Shown here piece after piece: positions 53,555-63,548 of a stretch of 64,000 nt of DNA; position 1 is the stretch's first letter, and each line of letters opens with the position of its first letter. The translations under genes and the position numbers were made by a program. The stretch is from Pseudomonas chlororaphis (GTDB lineage Bacteria > Pseudomonadota > Gammaproteobacteria > Pseudomonadales > Pseudomonadaceae): contig NZ_MOAL01000004.1 in the NCBI RefSeq assembly GCF_003731765.1, forward strand, positions 2,170,001-2,234,000, read 5' to 3'. The notes beneath the pieces are model-generated. The model made no database searches and was not told where the DNA came from. It saw nothing but the letters and a program-made list of their open reading frames with translations.

Positions 53555-53755
53555 ATGGCCAACCGTCTTAAAGCCTTCCTTGCCGACGAAAGCGGCGTGA
53601 CCGCCATCGAATACGGCATTCTCGCTGCCGCCATGGCCGCTGCTATCGGCGTGATCTTCGGCTCTGAAGGGGTGTTCGTGACTGCCCTCAAGGAACGCTT
53701 CGCCACCATCGCCGACCAGATCACCAACACCAACAACCCCGGCAGCACCAAGTAA
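53555..53755 (+). CDS. flp: Flp type IVb pilin
   Basis: 66 residues: short basic leader MANRLKAFLADESG, the prepilin cut at G-VTAIEYG with Glu+5, and a hydrophobic helix. Major subunit of the Tad pilus. Start chosen after AGGAG. First structural gene of the locus. Confidence 0.94.
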   Translation: MANRLKAFLADESGVTAIEYGILAAAMAAAIGVIFGSEGVFVTALKERFATIADQITNTNNPGSTK

Positions 53756-53778
53756 GCGCAGCACGGCGGAGATCAGTC

Positions 53779-54339
53779 ATGCCTTCGACCCTCGCCATGC
53801 TCGTGCTGGTGCCTGCCCTGAGCTGGGTCATCTGCAGCGACCTGCTGTACCGGCGCATTCACAACACCCTGATCCTGACCCTGATCGCGCTGTGGCTGGC
53901 ATTGCCGCTGATGGCGATGCTGGGCCAGGGCCCTTGGGCGCCGTTGCAGCAGGGGCAGATTGTCCATGAAGTGTCCGGTTCCCTGACTGGCGCCGTGCTG
54001 GTGCTGCTGGTGGGCTACGGCCTGTTCAGCCTGGGCCGGGTCGGTGCCGGCGACGTCAAGCTGATGGCCGTGATGTGCCTGTGGATCGACTGCGACGACC
54101 TGATGGCGTTCCTGATCGTCACCGCCCTGGCCGGCGGCATGCTGGCCCTGGCGCTGCCCGCCCTGACCCTGGTGGAAAACGCCTGCGCCCAGGGCTGGTT
54201 GAAACTCGGCCTGCGCTACCCGCGGCTGAACATTCCAGTGCCCACCGTGCTGACAGCGGAGCGCCCACAAGGCATTCCCTACGGCCTGGCCATCGCCAGC
54301 GGCGCCTTCTACACCCTGCTCTTCCCTATTCACTCCTGA
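53779..54339 (+). CDS. tadV: Prepilin peptidase (A24 family, TadV/CpaA-like)
   Basis: 186 residues, six membrane helices, aspartates in CSDLLYRRIHN and GAGDVKLMAV (the GxGD motif). Cleaves Flp prepilin. It starts 23 bases after flp. Confidence 0.9.
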   Translation: MPSTLAMLVLVPALSWVICSDLLYRRIHNTLILTLIALWLALPLMAMLGQGPWAPLQQGQIVHEVSGSLTGAVLVLLVGYGLFSLGRVGAGDVKLMAVMCLWIDCDDLMAFLIVTALAGGMLALALPALTLVENACAQGWLKLGLRYPRLNIPVPTVLTAERPQGIPYGLAIASGAFYTLLFPIHS

Positions 54340-54354
54340 CCCAGGGCCGACCCC

Positions 54355-55260
54355 ATGAAAACCCCTTCCATTCTTCTGCTCGCCGGTGCCCTGGTAGTGG
54401 CCGGCGGTGCCGCGCTGCTGGCCCGGGCCCTGCTGGCCACGCCGCCGGCCCCGGTGGTGGTGCAGGTCGCGCCGCCCGTCGAAGTCGCCCCGCCCAAGCA
54501 GGCGATCCTGGTGACCTCGCGAGACCTCAAGCCTGGCGAATTCCTCGACTACAGCGCCGTGCAGTGGCTTGAAGTCGACACCCAGCATTCGCCGCTGCTG
54601 TACTTCCTGCGGGACCAGGACAGCGTGGACTTGGTGCTCGGGGCCACCGTGCGCCAGCCCATCGCCCAGGGCCAGCCCCTGCTCAACAACCTGGTGGTCC
54701 ACGCCGGCGAGCCCGGTTTCGTCGCCGCGGTGCTCAAGCCCGGCATGCGCGCCATTGCCGTGCCGACCAACGCCGTGGCCAGCAACTCCGGCCTGGTGTC
54801 CGCCGGCGACCGGGTCGATGTGATCCTCAGCCTCAACCGCTCCCAGGAAGAAAACCGCGGCGGCGTGTCGTCCGGCAGCTTGCCGCCGGTGGCCTCCCAG
54901 ACCTTGCTCCGTGATGTGCGGGTGCTGGCCTTGAACAACGTGGCCCGCAGTGACTTGCGCCTGCGCGAAAGCGCCGCTGACCAGGCGGCGAAAAAGAAGC
55001 AGCGCCGCGATAACGAGTTCTACGAAACCGTGACCCTCGAAGTGCCGCCGCAACAGGCTGAACGCCTGGCCGTCGCCCGCGAGATCGGCACCTTGCAACT
55101 GGTCTTGCGCGGCCTGGCCGAACCCAGCAGCGGCCACCCCCTGGATGGCAACCGCCAAGCCACCACCCTGCATGACGCCACCAGCATCTACAACTCGCTG
55201 GGCCGACCGGTACACACCTACCAAGGCAAGGACATGCAAGTGGTCAAGGTCAAACAGTAA
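54355..55260 (+). CDS. rcpC: Flp pilus assembly protein RcpC/CpaB
   Basis: 301 residues: N-terminal membrane anchor (SILLLAGALVVAGGAALLARAL), SAF-like domain (DLKPGEFLDYSAVQW) and the CpaB RcpC region. Supports the secretin channel. Confidence 0.9.
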   Translation: MKTPSILLLAGALVVAGGAALLARALLATPPAPVVVQVAPPVEVAPPKQAILVTSRDLKPGEFLDYSAVQWLEVDTQHSPLLYFLRDQDSVDLVLGATVRQPIAQGQPLLNNLVVHAGEPGFVAAVLKPGMRAIAVPTNAVASNSGLVSAGDRVDVILSLNRSQEENRGGVSSGSLPPVASQTLLRDVRVLALNNVARSDLRLRESAADQAAKKKQRRDNEFYETVTLEVPPQQAERLAVAREIGTLQLVLRGLAEPSSGHPLDGNRQATTLHDATSIYNSLGRPVHTYQGKDMQVVKVKQ

Positions 55261-55325
55261 CGCTTTCACCCCTATTCACCGCCAGCACAGAACTGGCCGC
55301 ACTCGCCCACTCGGAACCCAACACA

Positions 55326-56834
55326 ATGAAGTTCGCCTCGAAGACTCCGGCGTTGACGCTGGCGTGCGCCCTGAGCGCCAGTACGGCCTGGCCGCTGATC
55401 GCCCTTGCTGAAGAACCCGTCCAGGATTACCCCGAAGACCAGATCATCGGCCCGGTCCATGAAGACGCCGCCCCCACCCCGGAAGTGGAGTTCTACAGCC
55501 CGCCGGTCAAACGCCCGAACCTGCCGGCCAAGCTGACCCAGGTCAAAGAGACCGAAGACATTCAATTGCTGGTCAAGCAAGGTCGCCTGCTGCAACTGCC
55601 CCGTGCCGCTGCCAAGGTGCTGGTTGCCGATCCTCGGGTTGCCAGCTTCCAGATGCCGTCCAGCAGCAGCGTGTTCCTGTTTGCCGAAGGCGCTGGCACC
55701 ACCACCCTGTACGCCCTCGACGACAACGACGACGTGATCGTGGCGATCCGCCTGGTAGCCAACCATGACCTGGCGGCCCTGAGCCAACAGATCAACAACG
55801 AAATCCCCGGGGCCCACGTGGAATTTGGCCCCTCCTCGGGCAACGGCCTGATCGTGCGTGGCCAGGTGCGGACCCCGCAACAGGCCAAGCAAGTGATCAG
55901 CAGCGTCCAGGCCTACCTGGGTTCCAGCGACGACAAGAACGGCGGCCAGGGCGGTGGTGGTGGCGGTGCGGGCGGCGGTGACGCGCCTCCGCCACGGGTG
56001 ATCAACCAGCTCAAGGTCGAGCTCTCGGCCCAGGTCAACATCAGCGTGCGCATCGTCGAGGTGTCCCGCAGCCTGAGCAGCGAACTGGGCATGAACTGGG
56101 AAGCCACCCTGAAGAACAACAACTACTTCTTCAGCAATGCCAGCAGCCTGTTCACCGCCACCAACACCGGCATCACCCCGCTGCGCACCGCCACCAATGC
56201 GGTGGCCGGCGGCTCCCATACCCGGGGCTCGACCAGCGTCGCCGGCTTGCTCACCGCGCTGTCCGAAGACGGCCTGGCCACGGTCCTGGCCGAACCCAAC
56301 CTGACCGCCATGTCCGGTGAGACCGCCGGTTTCGCCGCCGGCGGCGAGGTGCCGATCGTGATCATCACCAACAACAACGTGAGCATCGAATACAAGCAAT
56401 ACGGGGTCATCATGCGCATGACCCCCACCCTGCTCTCGCCCAACCGCATCAGCCTGCACGTGGCCCCGGAAGTCAGCGACCTCTCCGACGAGGGCGCCGT
56501 GACCCTGGAAGGCAACGTGATCCCGGCGTTCAAAGTGCGCCGCGCCGACACCACCGTGGAACTGGCCAGCGGCCAGAGTTTCGCCCTGGCCGGCATGCTG
56601 CGCAGCAACATCAACCAGAGCATCAGCGGGGTTCCCGGGCTCAAGGACATCCCCGGCCTGGGCCGCCTGTTCGAGACCGAGAAAAACGATCAGGCCGACA
56701 CCGAGCTGGTGATCATCGCCACCGCCTACGTGGTCGAGCCCACCAGCCCTGGCGACTTGCAGGTCCCTGGCCGCGGCATTCGCGCCCTGGACACCCAACT
56801 GCCAAGCCAGGCATCCGCCGGCTACCTGTACTGA
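55326..56834 (+). CDS. rcpA: Tad secretin RcpA/CpaC
   Basis: 502 residues. Signal peptide, a BON-like/pilus N-domain, a Gly-rich linker (residues ~205-215), and the secretin core with LLTALSEDGLATVLAEPNLT and the C-terminal LKDIPGLGRLFE. Outer-membrane channel for the pilus. Confidence 0.93.
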   Translation: MKFASKTPALTLACALSASTAWPLIALAEEPVQDYPEDQIIGPVHEDAAPTPEVEFYSPPVKRPNLPAKLTQVKETEDIQLLVKQGRLLQLPRAAAKVLVADPRVASFQMPSSSSVFLFAEGAGTTTLYALDDNDDVIVAIRLVANHDLAALSQQINNEIPGAHVEFGPSSGNGLIVRGQVRTPQQAKQVISSVQAYLGSSDDKNGGQGGGGGGAGGGDAPPPRVINQLKVELSAQVNISVRIVEVSRSLSSELGMNWEATLKNNNYFFSNASSLFTATNTGITPLRTATNAVAGGSHTRGSTSVAGLLTALSEDGLATVLAEPNLTAMSGETAGFAAGGEVPIVIITNNNVSIEYKQYGVIMRMTPTLLSPNRISLHVAPEVSDLSDEGAVTLEGNVIPAFKVRRADTTVELASGQSFALAGMLRSNINQSISGVPGLKDIPGLGRLFETEKNDQADTELVIIATAYVVEPTSPGDLQVPGRGIRALDTQLPSQASAGYLY

Positions 56835-56851
56835 GTCACGGAGAGATGCCC

Positions 56852-57508
56852 ATGCCTGCGATCAAATCCCTTCTGCCCCTGCTGGCCGCCACCCTGTTGC
56901 TCGGCGGCTGCGACCACCAGGTGCACAACCTCCGCGAAAGCCGTTTCGCCCCGTACGTCCAGGCCCAGGACGCGGTGGTCAAACCCTCGGCGCTGATGGC
57001 CGCGTTGCACGCCAGCGACAGCGGCAGCCTGACCCCGGACTCCCTGGCCAACCTCAACACCTTGCTGCGCAGCCAGGGCCGCCTGCGTAACCAGACCCTG
57101 ACCCTGCGCCCCTTCACCCCCGCCGGGGAAACCCTGGCCCGGCGCCTGGCCAGTGTGCTGCAGGAACTCGGCACCCCGGCCCACCAGGTGATCCTGGCGC
57201 CGGTGCAACTGAGCGCCGCCGGGGGCAACAACGAAGACCTGCAGGTGGTCTCCGAAGCCATGGTGGTCAGCGTGCCCGACTGCGCGGTCGCCGATGGCGG
57301 CAACTGGACGGTCAAGCCGTTCCAGGCCACCGGCACCCTGGGCTGCGCCAACCGCGCCAACATCGCGCGCATGGTCGCCGACCCACGCGACCTGACCCGG
57401 GCCCAGGCCCTGGACAGCGGCGACGGCACCGCCGCGGTCAACAGCGTGACCCGCTACTACGACGACGAGCCGCGCGAGCTGCTCGACATCGACTTCAGCA
57501 AAAACTGA
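56852..57508 (+). CDS. cpaD: CpaD-family pilus lipoprotein
   Basis: 218 residues. Lipobox LLGGC, then the CpaD domain with VVSVPDCAVADGGNW and GCANRANIARMVADPRDL. Start at 56852 favoured by GGAG spacing (an ATG lies six bases earlier). Likely stabilises the secretin. Confidence 0.88.
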   Translation: MPAIKSLLPLLAATLLLGGCDHQVHNLRESRFAPYVQAQDAVVKPSALMAALHASDSGSLTPDSLANLNTLLRSQGRLRNQTLTLRPFTPAGETLARRLASVLQELGTPAHQVILAPVQLSAAGGNNEDLQVVSEAMVVSVPDCAVADGGNWTVKPFQATGTLGCANRANIARMVADPRDLTRAQALDSGDGTAAVNSVTRYYDDEPRELLDIDFSKN

Positions 57509-57525
57509 CCCCCGGGAGCCTCGCC

Positions 57526-58758
57526 ATGAACGACCATTCGGTACCCCTGTCGAAGACCCCCGGCCAGCTGCCGGAACTGATGCTGTTCGCCTCCACCGTC
57601 GAGCAAGCCAAGCTCTACGGCGAGCACCTGGCGCGCCTCGGCTACCTGGCCGAACGAGCCCTGCCCGGTGGCATTGCCGCGGCCATCCAGTGGACCCGCA
57701 CGCACCCGGTGCCGGCGCTGTTGCTGGTGGATCTGGACGGCGAAGCCCTGCCCTTGCAGGCCATCAACGAGCTCAACCAGAGCTGTGATCCGGCGTGCCA
57801 GATCATTGCCCTGGGCAGCCGCCAGGACGTCAACCTGTACCGCGCCCTGCTGCACCACGGCCTGTTCGACTACCTGATCAAGCCCGTACCTCTGGATCAA
57901 TTGGCCGACACCCTGACCCGTGCCGCCGGCAGCGAACAGGAAATGCCCGCGCGCACCGGGCGCACCATCGCCGTCACCGGCGCCGCTGGCGGCAGCGGCA
58001 CCAGCACCGTGGTCAGCGGCCTGGCCCGGCTGCTCTCGGAACAGCGCCACACCCATTGCGCGGTGGTGGACTTCGACCGGGGCAACGGCGACCAGGCCTT
58101 GCTTCTGGGCTACGAAGGCGAAGCCGGCCTGGCCGCGGTGCTGGGCAGCGAGGAAATCGACACGCGCTTCCTGCAACGCTCCATGGGCCAGATCAACGAA
58201 CGCCTGTTCCTGCTGGCCCAGGAAGCCCAACTGCACGCCCAGCCGGAACTGTCCATCGAGCAGTTGCTGAACCTGGGGGGCAACCTCTGCCACATGTTCA
58301 ACCAGGTGCTCTGGGACTTGCCCGCCGGGCGCCCGCAAGGTGCCCTGGAAGTGCTGGCCAATGCCCAGACGCGGATCATCCTCACCGACCTCAACGTGCA
58401 GGACGCGCGCAACACCCTGCGCCTGCTGCGGGAGATCGGCGACGAGAGTTCCGGCCAGCAATTGCTGCTGGTGGCCAACCCGTCGCGTCAGCCCCAGGCC
58501 GGCATCGTCGAGCGTCGGCAATTCGAAGACTTCGTCGGCCGCCCCTTCGACCTGGTCCTGCCCCATGCGGGCAACGCCTTGAGCCAGAGCCTGCTGCGCG
58601 GGCCCTTGCGCCTGGACAGCACGCCGGGGTTCCAGGTCGCCCTGCTGGAGCTGGCCGACCTGGCCTGCGGGCGCCAGCCCGACAAGCGGGGCACCGCGCC
58701 CCTGAGCATCATCAACCGCTTGAAGCACGCCCTGGGGCGCAGCCGTTCAGCGGCCTGA
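57526..58758 (+). CDS. tadZ: TadZ/CpaE-like localisation protein
   Basis: 410 residues: an N-terminal receiver-like domain without a clear phospho-Asp set, then a MinD/ParA-like ATPase fold whose Walker A reads GAAGGSGTST, with both signature lysines replaced (A and T). Such degenerate TadZ are known to act as polar hubs. Directly precedes tadA. Confidence 0.88.
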   Translation: MNDHSVPLSKTPGQLPELMLFASTVEQAKLYGEHLARLGYLAERALPGGIAAAIQWTRTHPVPALLLVDLDGEALPLQAINELNQSCDPACQIIALGSRQDVNLYRALLHHGLFDYLIKPVPLDQLADTLTRAAGSEQEMPARTGRTIAVTGAAGGSGTSTVVSGLARLLSEQRHTHCAVVDFDRGNGDQALLLGYEGEAGLAAVLGSEEIDTRFLQRSMGQINERLFLLAQEAQLHAQPELSIEQLLNLGGNLCHMFNQVLWDLPAGRPQGALEVLANAQTRIILTDLNVQDARNTLRLLREIGDESSGQQLLLVANPSRQPQAGIVERRQFEDFVGRPFDLVLPHAGNALSQSLLRGPLRLDSTPGFQVALLELADLACGRQPDKRGTAPLSIINRLKHALGRSRSAA

Positions 58759-58773
58759 GTCAAGGAAACCAGC

Positions 58774-60138
58774 ATGCTCATCCGTCAACCGAAAAAGCCC
58801 CAGGCACGGCCCGCGCCAAGCCCGGCGGCACAAGCCCCAAGCCAGCAGGAAGTGCGCGCCACCAGCGTCCAGCGCAACCCGACGAGCAAGGCCATGGACC
58901 CCGCCGCCGCGCACAATCGGCGGCTGATCCGCAGCCAGTTGTACGATCAGATCGACCCGCTGAAAGCCGCCAGCCTGGGCCGCGACAAACTGCGGATACA
59001 GATCGAGTCGGTGATCCGCCGCATCTGCGACGACAGCCGCCTGCAGCTGTCGCGCCAGGAAGAAGAAAGCATCGCCGAGGAGATGCTCAACGAAATGGTC
59101 GGCATCGGGCCGATCCAGCCGCTGTTGGCCGACGACTCGGTGAACGACATCCTGGTCAACGGTGCAGGCCAGGTGTTCGTCGAGCGCTTCGGCAAGTTGG
59201 AGCTGTCACCGATCACCTTTATCGATGAAGAGCATGTGTTCAACACCGCCCAGCGCATTGCAGCGGCCGTGGGCCGGCGCATCGACGAAAGCCACCCAAT
59301 GGTCGATGCGCGCCTGGCCGACGGCAGCCGGGTCAACGTCATCACCTACCCGCTGGCCATCGACGGCACCACCATCTCGATCCGTAAGTTCATGCGCCGC
59401 AACATGTCCCTGGAAATCCTCGCCGAGCGCGGGGCCATGTCCATGGAAATGGCCGAGGTGCTGCAACGGGCCATGCTGGCCAAGCTCAACATCATCGTGT
59501 CCGGCGGCACCGGCGCGGGCAAGACCACCCTGCTCAACGCCCTGTCGCAAAAGATCAGCGACGCCGACCGCATCATCACCATCGAAGACGCCGCCGAACT
59601 GCAACTGCAACAAGTCCACGTGGTACGCCTGGAAACCCGACCGGTCAGCGCCGAAGGCACCGGCAAGGTCGACCAGCGCGACCTGGTGCGCAACGCCCTG
59701 CGGATGCGCCCGGACCGCATCATCCTCGGCGAGGTGCGGGGCGGTGAAAGCTTCGACATGCTCCAGGCCATGAACACCGGCCACGACGGTTCCCTGTGCA
59801 CCGTGCACTCCAACACCCCGCGCGACGCCATCATGCGGATGGAGAACATGGTGATGATGGCCAGCATGCAACTGCCCCTGGAAGCCATCCGCCGACAGAT
59901 CGCCAGTGCGGTGAACCTCATCGTGCAGATCGAGCGGATGCGCGACGGCGCCCGGCGCGTGGTCTCCATCACCGAGATCTGCGGCATGGAAAACGACGTG
60001 ATCCAGACCCAGGAACTGTTCGGTTTCAAGACCAGCAGCGTCGACGCCAAGGGCCACCTGATCGGCCAGTTCGTCGCCAGCGGCCAGCGCCCGCAGTTCT
60101 ACACCAGCCACGCTCACCTGTTCGAAGGGCAGCACTGA
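58774..60138 (+). CDS. tadA: Tad secretion ATPase TadA/CpaF
   Basis: 454 residues of the VirB11/GspE family. Walker A GGTGAGKTTLL near residue 245, Asp box IIITIEDAAELQL, Walker B RPDRIILGEVRGGE. Powers pilus assembly. Stop overlaps tadB start (TGATG). Confidence 0.95.
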   Translation: MLIRQPKKPQARPAPSPAAQAPSQQEVRATSVQRNPTSKAMDPAAAHNRRLIRSQLYDQIDPLKAASLGRDKLRIQIESVIRRICDDSRLQLSRQEEESIAEEMLNEMVGIGPIQPLLADDSVNDILVNGAGQVFVERFGKLELSPITFIDEEHVFNTAQRIAAAVGRRIDESHPMVDARLADGSRVNVITYPLAIDGTTISIRKFMRRNMSLEILAERGAMSMEMAEVLQRAMLAKLNIIVSGGTGAGKTTLLNALSQKISDADRIITIEDAAELQLQQVHVVRLETRPVSAEGTGKVDQRDLVRNALRMRPDRIILGEVRGGESFDMLQAMNTGHDGSLCTVHSNTPRDAIMRMENMVMMASMQLPLEAIRRQIASAVNLIVQIERMRDGARRVVSITEICGMENDVIQTQELFGFKTSSVDAKGHLIGQFVASGQRPQFYTSHAHLFEGQH

Positions 60139-61139
60139 TGGACGCCCTTCTCGATCTGTTCACCCTGCTGGTGTTTGCCCTGGTGCTGCTGGTGTTCTTC
60201 ATCGCCCGCAGCCTCAACGGCCGGCGCCGACGCGAGCAGGACACGGCGCTGCGCATGAGCCAGCTCAAGACCCTGCTGGAAAACCGCGACACCACCAGCG
60301 CCAAGCCGAGCGGCGCGCTGGGCGACGCCCAGGACGTGCTGCGCCAACTGGAAAACCCGCCCCTGGGCACGCTGCCGCTGGTGGGCCCGGCCTTTGCCCG
60401 TCTGTGGCTCAACCTGCGGGTGCTGGGCTGGCACAAGACCCTGCGCATGCGCCTGACCCTGCTGGTCATGGCCAGCCTGATGATTGCCGTGCTGCTGGGC
60501 CGCGACACGCCGATGCCGTTGCTGTTCGGCAGCCTGTTCGGTCTGCTGGCGTTCTTCGGCATCGGCAACCTGCTGTACCGCAGTGCCCTGGCCAAGCACC
60601 TCAAGGAGCTCAAGCTGAGCCTGCCCCAGGCCATCGATGCCATCACCCGCACCGCACGTGCCGGGGTGCCCATCAGTAACGCCTTTACCCTGGTGGCGGA
60701 AAACATTCCCGGGCCCCTGGCCGTGGAGTTCGCCCTGATCGACAACTGGCTGCGCCTGGGGGTGCCGCTGCGCCAGGTGATGCAGGACTCGACCCTGCGC
60801 GTACCGCTCAACGAGTACCGCTTCTTCGCGGTGATCCTGATCATCAACCAGGAAGCCGGTGGGCGCCTCGGGGAAACCCTCGACCGCTTGTCCGCAACCC
60901 TGCGTGAGCGCCACGAGCTGCAACTGAAGATCCAGGCCAAGACCTCGGAAGCCCGCGCCTCGGCGAAAATCGTCGGTGCCCTGGTGCCGCTGTCCCTGGG
61001 CTACATGTACCTCAACTCGCCCAAGGACTTTCACTTCCTGCTCAACGATCCCACCGGCAACAGCGTGCTGTTCTACGCCTTTGGCAGCGTCACTCTGGGC
61101 CTGCTGATCACCCACCTGATGGTAAGGAGAGTGCTATGA
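60138..61139 (+). CDS. tadB: Tad inner-membrane protein TadB
   Basis: 333 residues: N-terminal helices, GspF-like T2SSF domain (LPQAIDAITRTARAGVPISN), C-terminal helices. Forms the membrane platform with TadC. Overlaps both neighbours. Confidence 0.92.
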   Translation: MDALLDLFTLLVFALVLLVFFIARSLNGRRRREQDTALRMSQLKTLLENRDTTSAKPSGALGDAQDVLRQLENPPLGTLPLVGPAFARLWLNLRVLGWHKTLRMRLTLLVMASLMIAVLLGRDTPMPLLFGSLFGLLAFFGIGNLLYRSALAKHLKELKLSLPQAIDAITRTARAGVPISNAFTLVAENIPGPLAVEFALIDNWLRLGVPLRQVMQDSTLRVPLNEYRFFAVILIINQEAGGRLGETLDRLSATLRERHELQLKIQAKTSEARASAKIVGALVPLSLGYMYLNSPKDFHFLLNDPTGNSVLFYAFGSVTLGLLITHLMVRRVL

Positions 61140-62095
61140 GCCTGCTGGACGATCCCCTGGCCCAGGCCGCCCTCGGCCTGCTGTTGTGCGGCCTGGGCAT
61201 AGCCCTGATCGGCCTGTACCAGCGCCAGCGCCCGGCGGGCCTGGCCCTGCGCCTGGGCGGCAAACCCGCCGCCGAAGCCCAGGCCAAGGGCGACGACAAC
61301 ATCCTCCGCGGCCAGGGCTTGCAACTCTCGCCGCGCCTGCAAGCGCTGCTGCTGCCCATCGCCCAACTGGGCAATGGCCTGGCCGGCACCGCCAGCGACC
61401 GTGCGCAGTTGCAGCGCCTGCTGTCCATGGCCGGCTTTCGCAGCCGCGAAGCCCTCGGCCTGCTGATGAGCGGCAAGTACGCCCTGGGCCTGTCGTTGCT
61501 GCTGGGGGTGCTGTTCGGGGTCCTGGAGCCGGGTTCGCGCATGAGCCTCAACGGCATTGCCGGCGGCCTGATCGCATTGTTTGTCGGCACCACCCTGCCG
61601 GAGCTCTGGCTCAAGGTGCGTGCCGCCAAGCGCGGCGGCCGCCTGGACCGTAGCCTGCCGGACGCCCTCGACCTGATGGTGATCTGCGCCGAGGCCGGCC
61701 TGCCACTGGGCCGGGTGCTGCAAGTGGTGGCCAAGGAAATGAGCCTGTCCGCCGTGGAGATGGCCGACGAGCTGCGCTACACCCAGGCCGAATTGCAGAT
61801 CCTCAGCGACCGTCCCAAGGCCCTGCTCAACCTGGCTGAGCGCACCGGGGTGCGCAGCATTGAAACCATGGTCGCGACCCTGATCCAGGCCGAGCGCTAC
61901 GGTACGCCCCTGTCCCAGGCCCTGCGCACCATCGCGGATGAAAGCCGCAAGACCCTGATCCTCAATCTCGAAGAAAAGGCCGGCAAGCTGCCGGCCCAAC
62001 TCAGCGTGCCGCTGATGACCCTGATCCTGCCGCCGATCATCGCGATGATGGGCGCCCCGGCCATGGTGCGGATTGTCCGCCTGCTGGGCAGTTGA
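61136..62095 (+). CDS. tadC: Tad inner-membrane protein TadC
   Basis: 319 residues, same T2SSF domain (LPDALDLMVICAEAGLPLGR) and C-terminal membrane helix. Partner of TadB; ATGA overlap. Confidence 0.92.
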   Translation: MSLLDDPLAQAALGLLLCGLGIALIGLYQRQRPAGLALRLGGKPAAEAQAKGDDNILRGQGLQLSPRLQALLLPIAQLGNGLAGTASDRAQLQRLLSMAGFRSREALGLLMSGKYALGLSLLLGVLFGVLEPGSRMSLNGIAGGLIALFVGTTLPELWLKVRAAKRGGRLDRSLPDALDLMVICAEAGLPLGRVLQVVAKEMSLSAVEMADELRYTQAELQILSDRPKALLNLAERTGVRSIETMVATLIQAERYGTPLSQALRTIADESRKTLILNLEEKAGKLPAQLSVPLMTLILPPIIAMMGAPAMVRIVRLLGS

Positions 62096-62129
62096 CCCCC
62101 TTTTTTTCCTTTTTCGGAGCCCGAATACC

Positions 62130-62993
62130 ATGCCTCGTTACCTGCCCTCCCTGCTCTTGCTTGGCCTGCTCACCCTCGGCGGTTGCAGCAGCCTGCCGGC
62201 CCTCGGCCCAGCGGACAATGGCGTTGCCGCCCTCACCGGCAAAGAAGCCAAGGAAGCCCTGCGCCTGGCCCGGGTCCTGCGGGACAACGGGCGCCTCAGC
62301 GGGGCTTATGAAATCTACGAGCGCATGGACCAGCGTCAGCAACTCAAGGGCGTGTACCTGATTGAGTTCGCCAGCGTCGCGGCCCAGGTCCGCTCGCCCC
62401 GGGAAACCTTCGCCCTGTACAACCGCGCCCGCGAAGAACTGGGCGGCAACCTGCAAGCCATGGCCGCCCCCCAGCGCCTGGCCCTGTGCAGCGGCCTGGC
62501 CCGATCACGCCTGGCCATGGGCGGCGCGGAACTGGCCGCGCGGGACTTCCAGTGCGCCCTGGACGTCGAGCCGAACAACCCGCAGAACCTGAACGGCCTG
62601 GGGGTTGCCCTGAACATCCAGGGGCAGAACCAGGCCGCCCGCGAAGCCTTTGAAAAAGCCCTGGCCATCGACCCGGCCAATGCCGCCGCCACCAACAACC
62701 TGGCCTTGAGCTGGCTGGCCAGCGGCGACAGCGCCCGGGCCATCGGCCTGCTCAACCAGCCCCGGGAAGACCGCGAAGCCTCGCTGCAGTTGAACCTGGC
62801 CCTGGCCTACGTGCTCGACGGCCACGACGACACCGCGCGCCGGGTGCTCCTGCAAACCCTCGACCCGAGCTACGCCGAGCCGATCCTGCGGGACTTCCAG
62901 GCCACCCGTGAACGCATTGCCAACGGCGCGCCCCTGGCCAGTGAGCTGCTGGCCGCCAGCCAGCGCCCGCTGGCCCTGGCCGAGCACAACTGA
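62130..62993 (+). CDS. tadD: TPR lipoprotein TadD
   Basis: 287 residues, lipobox LGGC, then TPR repeats (LNGLGVALNIQGQNQAAREA and following). Start 62130 follows CGGAGC. Assembly factor. Confidence 0.9.
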   Translation: MPRYLPSLLLLGLLTLGGCSSLPALGPADNGVAALTGKEAKEALRLARVLRDNGRLSGAYEIYERMDQRQQLKGVYLIEFASVAAQVRSPRETFALYNRAREELGGNLQAMAAPQRLALCSGLARSRLAMGGAELAARDFQCALDVEPNNPQNLNGLGVALNIQGQNQAAREAFEKALAIDPANAAATNNLALSWLASGDSARAIGLLNQPREDREASLQLNLALAYVLDGHDDTARRVLLQTLDPSYAEPILRDFQATRERIANGAPLASELLAASQRPLALAEHN

Positions 62994-63002
62994 GCCCCGC
63001 CC

Positions 63003-63548
63003 ATGCCCGCAACTTCAAGCCTTTCACCCCTGCGTCGCCTGTGTCGCGACCAGCAGGCCGTCACCGCCACCGAAACCGCGTTCATCCTGCCGGTGCTGCT
63101 GTTCGCGGTGATGATCCTTTTCGAGCTGGCGCGCATCGCCATGATGATCGGTATCGGCAGCCTGGCCCTGGAACACGCGGTGCAGGATTTTCGCCGTGAA
63201 AAAAGCTTCTACCAGAAGAGTCCCGACCTCCTGCAGGCCGACATCGAGACCCGCATGCTGGAGTACAGCTACGGCTTTCTGACCGAGGACAACCTGGAGA
63301 TCGATGTCCTGCCGTTCGACAACCTGCACCTGTTCGGCCAGGACCGTAAAGAGGCCACGCCCGCGGAGAAGGAGCAGCAAGCCCAGAGTTTCAAGTCGCC
63401 GCCGATCCTCAGCGTGACCGTGGACCTGACCCAGACCTTTATCACCCCGTTGCCAGCCCTGTTCGGCCTGGGCAACGGCTTCCAGTACCAATACCGCCAC
63501 CTGCTCGGCAACCTGCCCAGCGAAGACCCCAGCGAGGACGACGCCTGA
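63003..63548 (+). CDS. tadE: TadE-like pseudopilin
   Basis: 181 residues: TATETAFILPVLLFAVMILFE is the TadE N-terminal helix with Glu at +5-like position. Minor pseudopilin. Overlaps next gene by one base. Confidence 0.85.
   Translation: MPATSSLSPLRRLCRDQQAVTATETAFILPVLLFAVMILFELARIAMMIGIGSLALEHAVQDFRREKSFYQKSPDLLQADIETRMLEYSYGFLTEDNLEIDVLPFDNLHLFGQDRKEATPAEKEQQAQSFKSPPILSVTVDLTQTFITPLPALFGLGNGFQYQYRHLLGNLPSEDPSEDDA

Noticed and set aside
53773..55269. Long minus-strand open frame opposite tadV/rcpC
   Set aside because: Shadow of two well-recognised genes; Gly/His/Gln-rich composition.
57795..59228. Long plus-strand frame overlapping tadZ and tadA
   Set aside because: Pro/Arg-rich shadow frame overlapping two clear genes.
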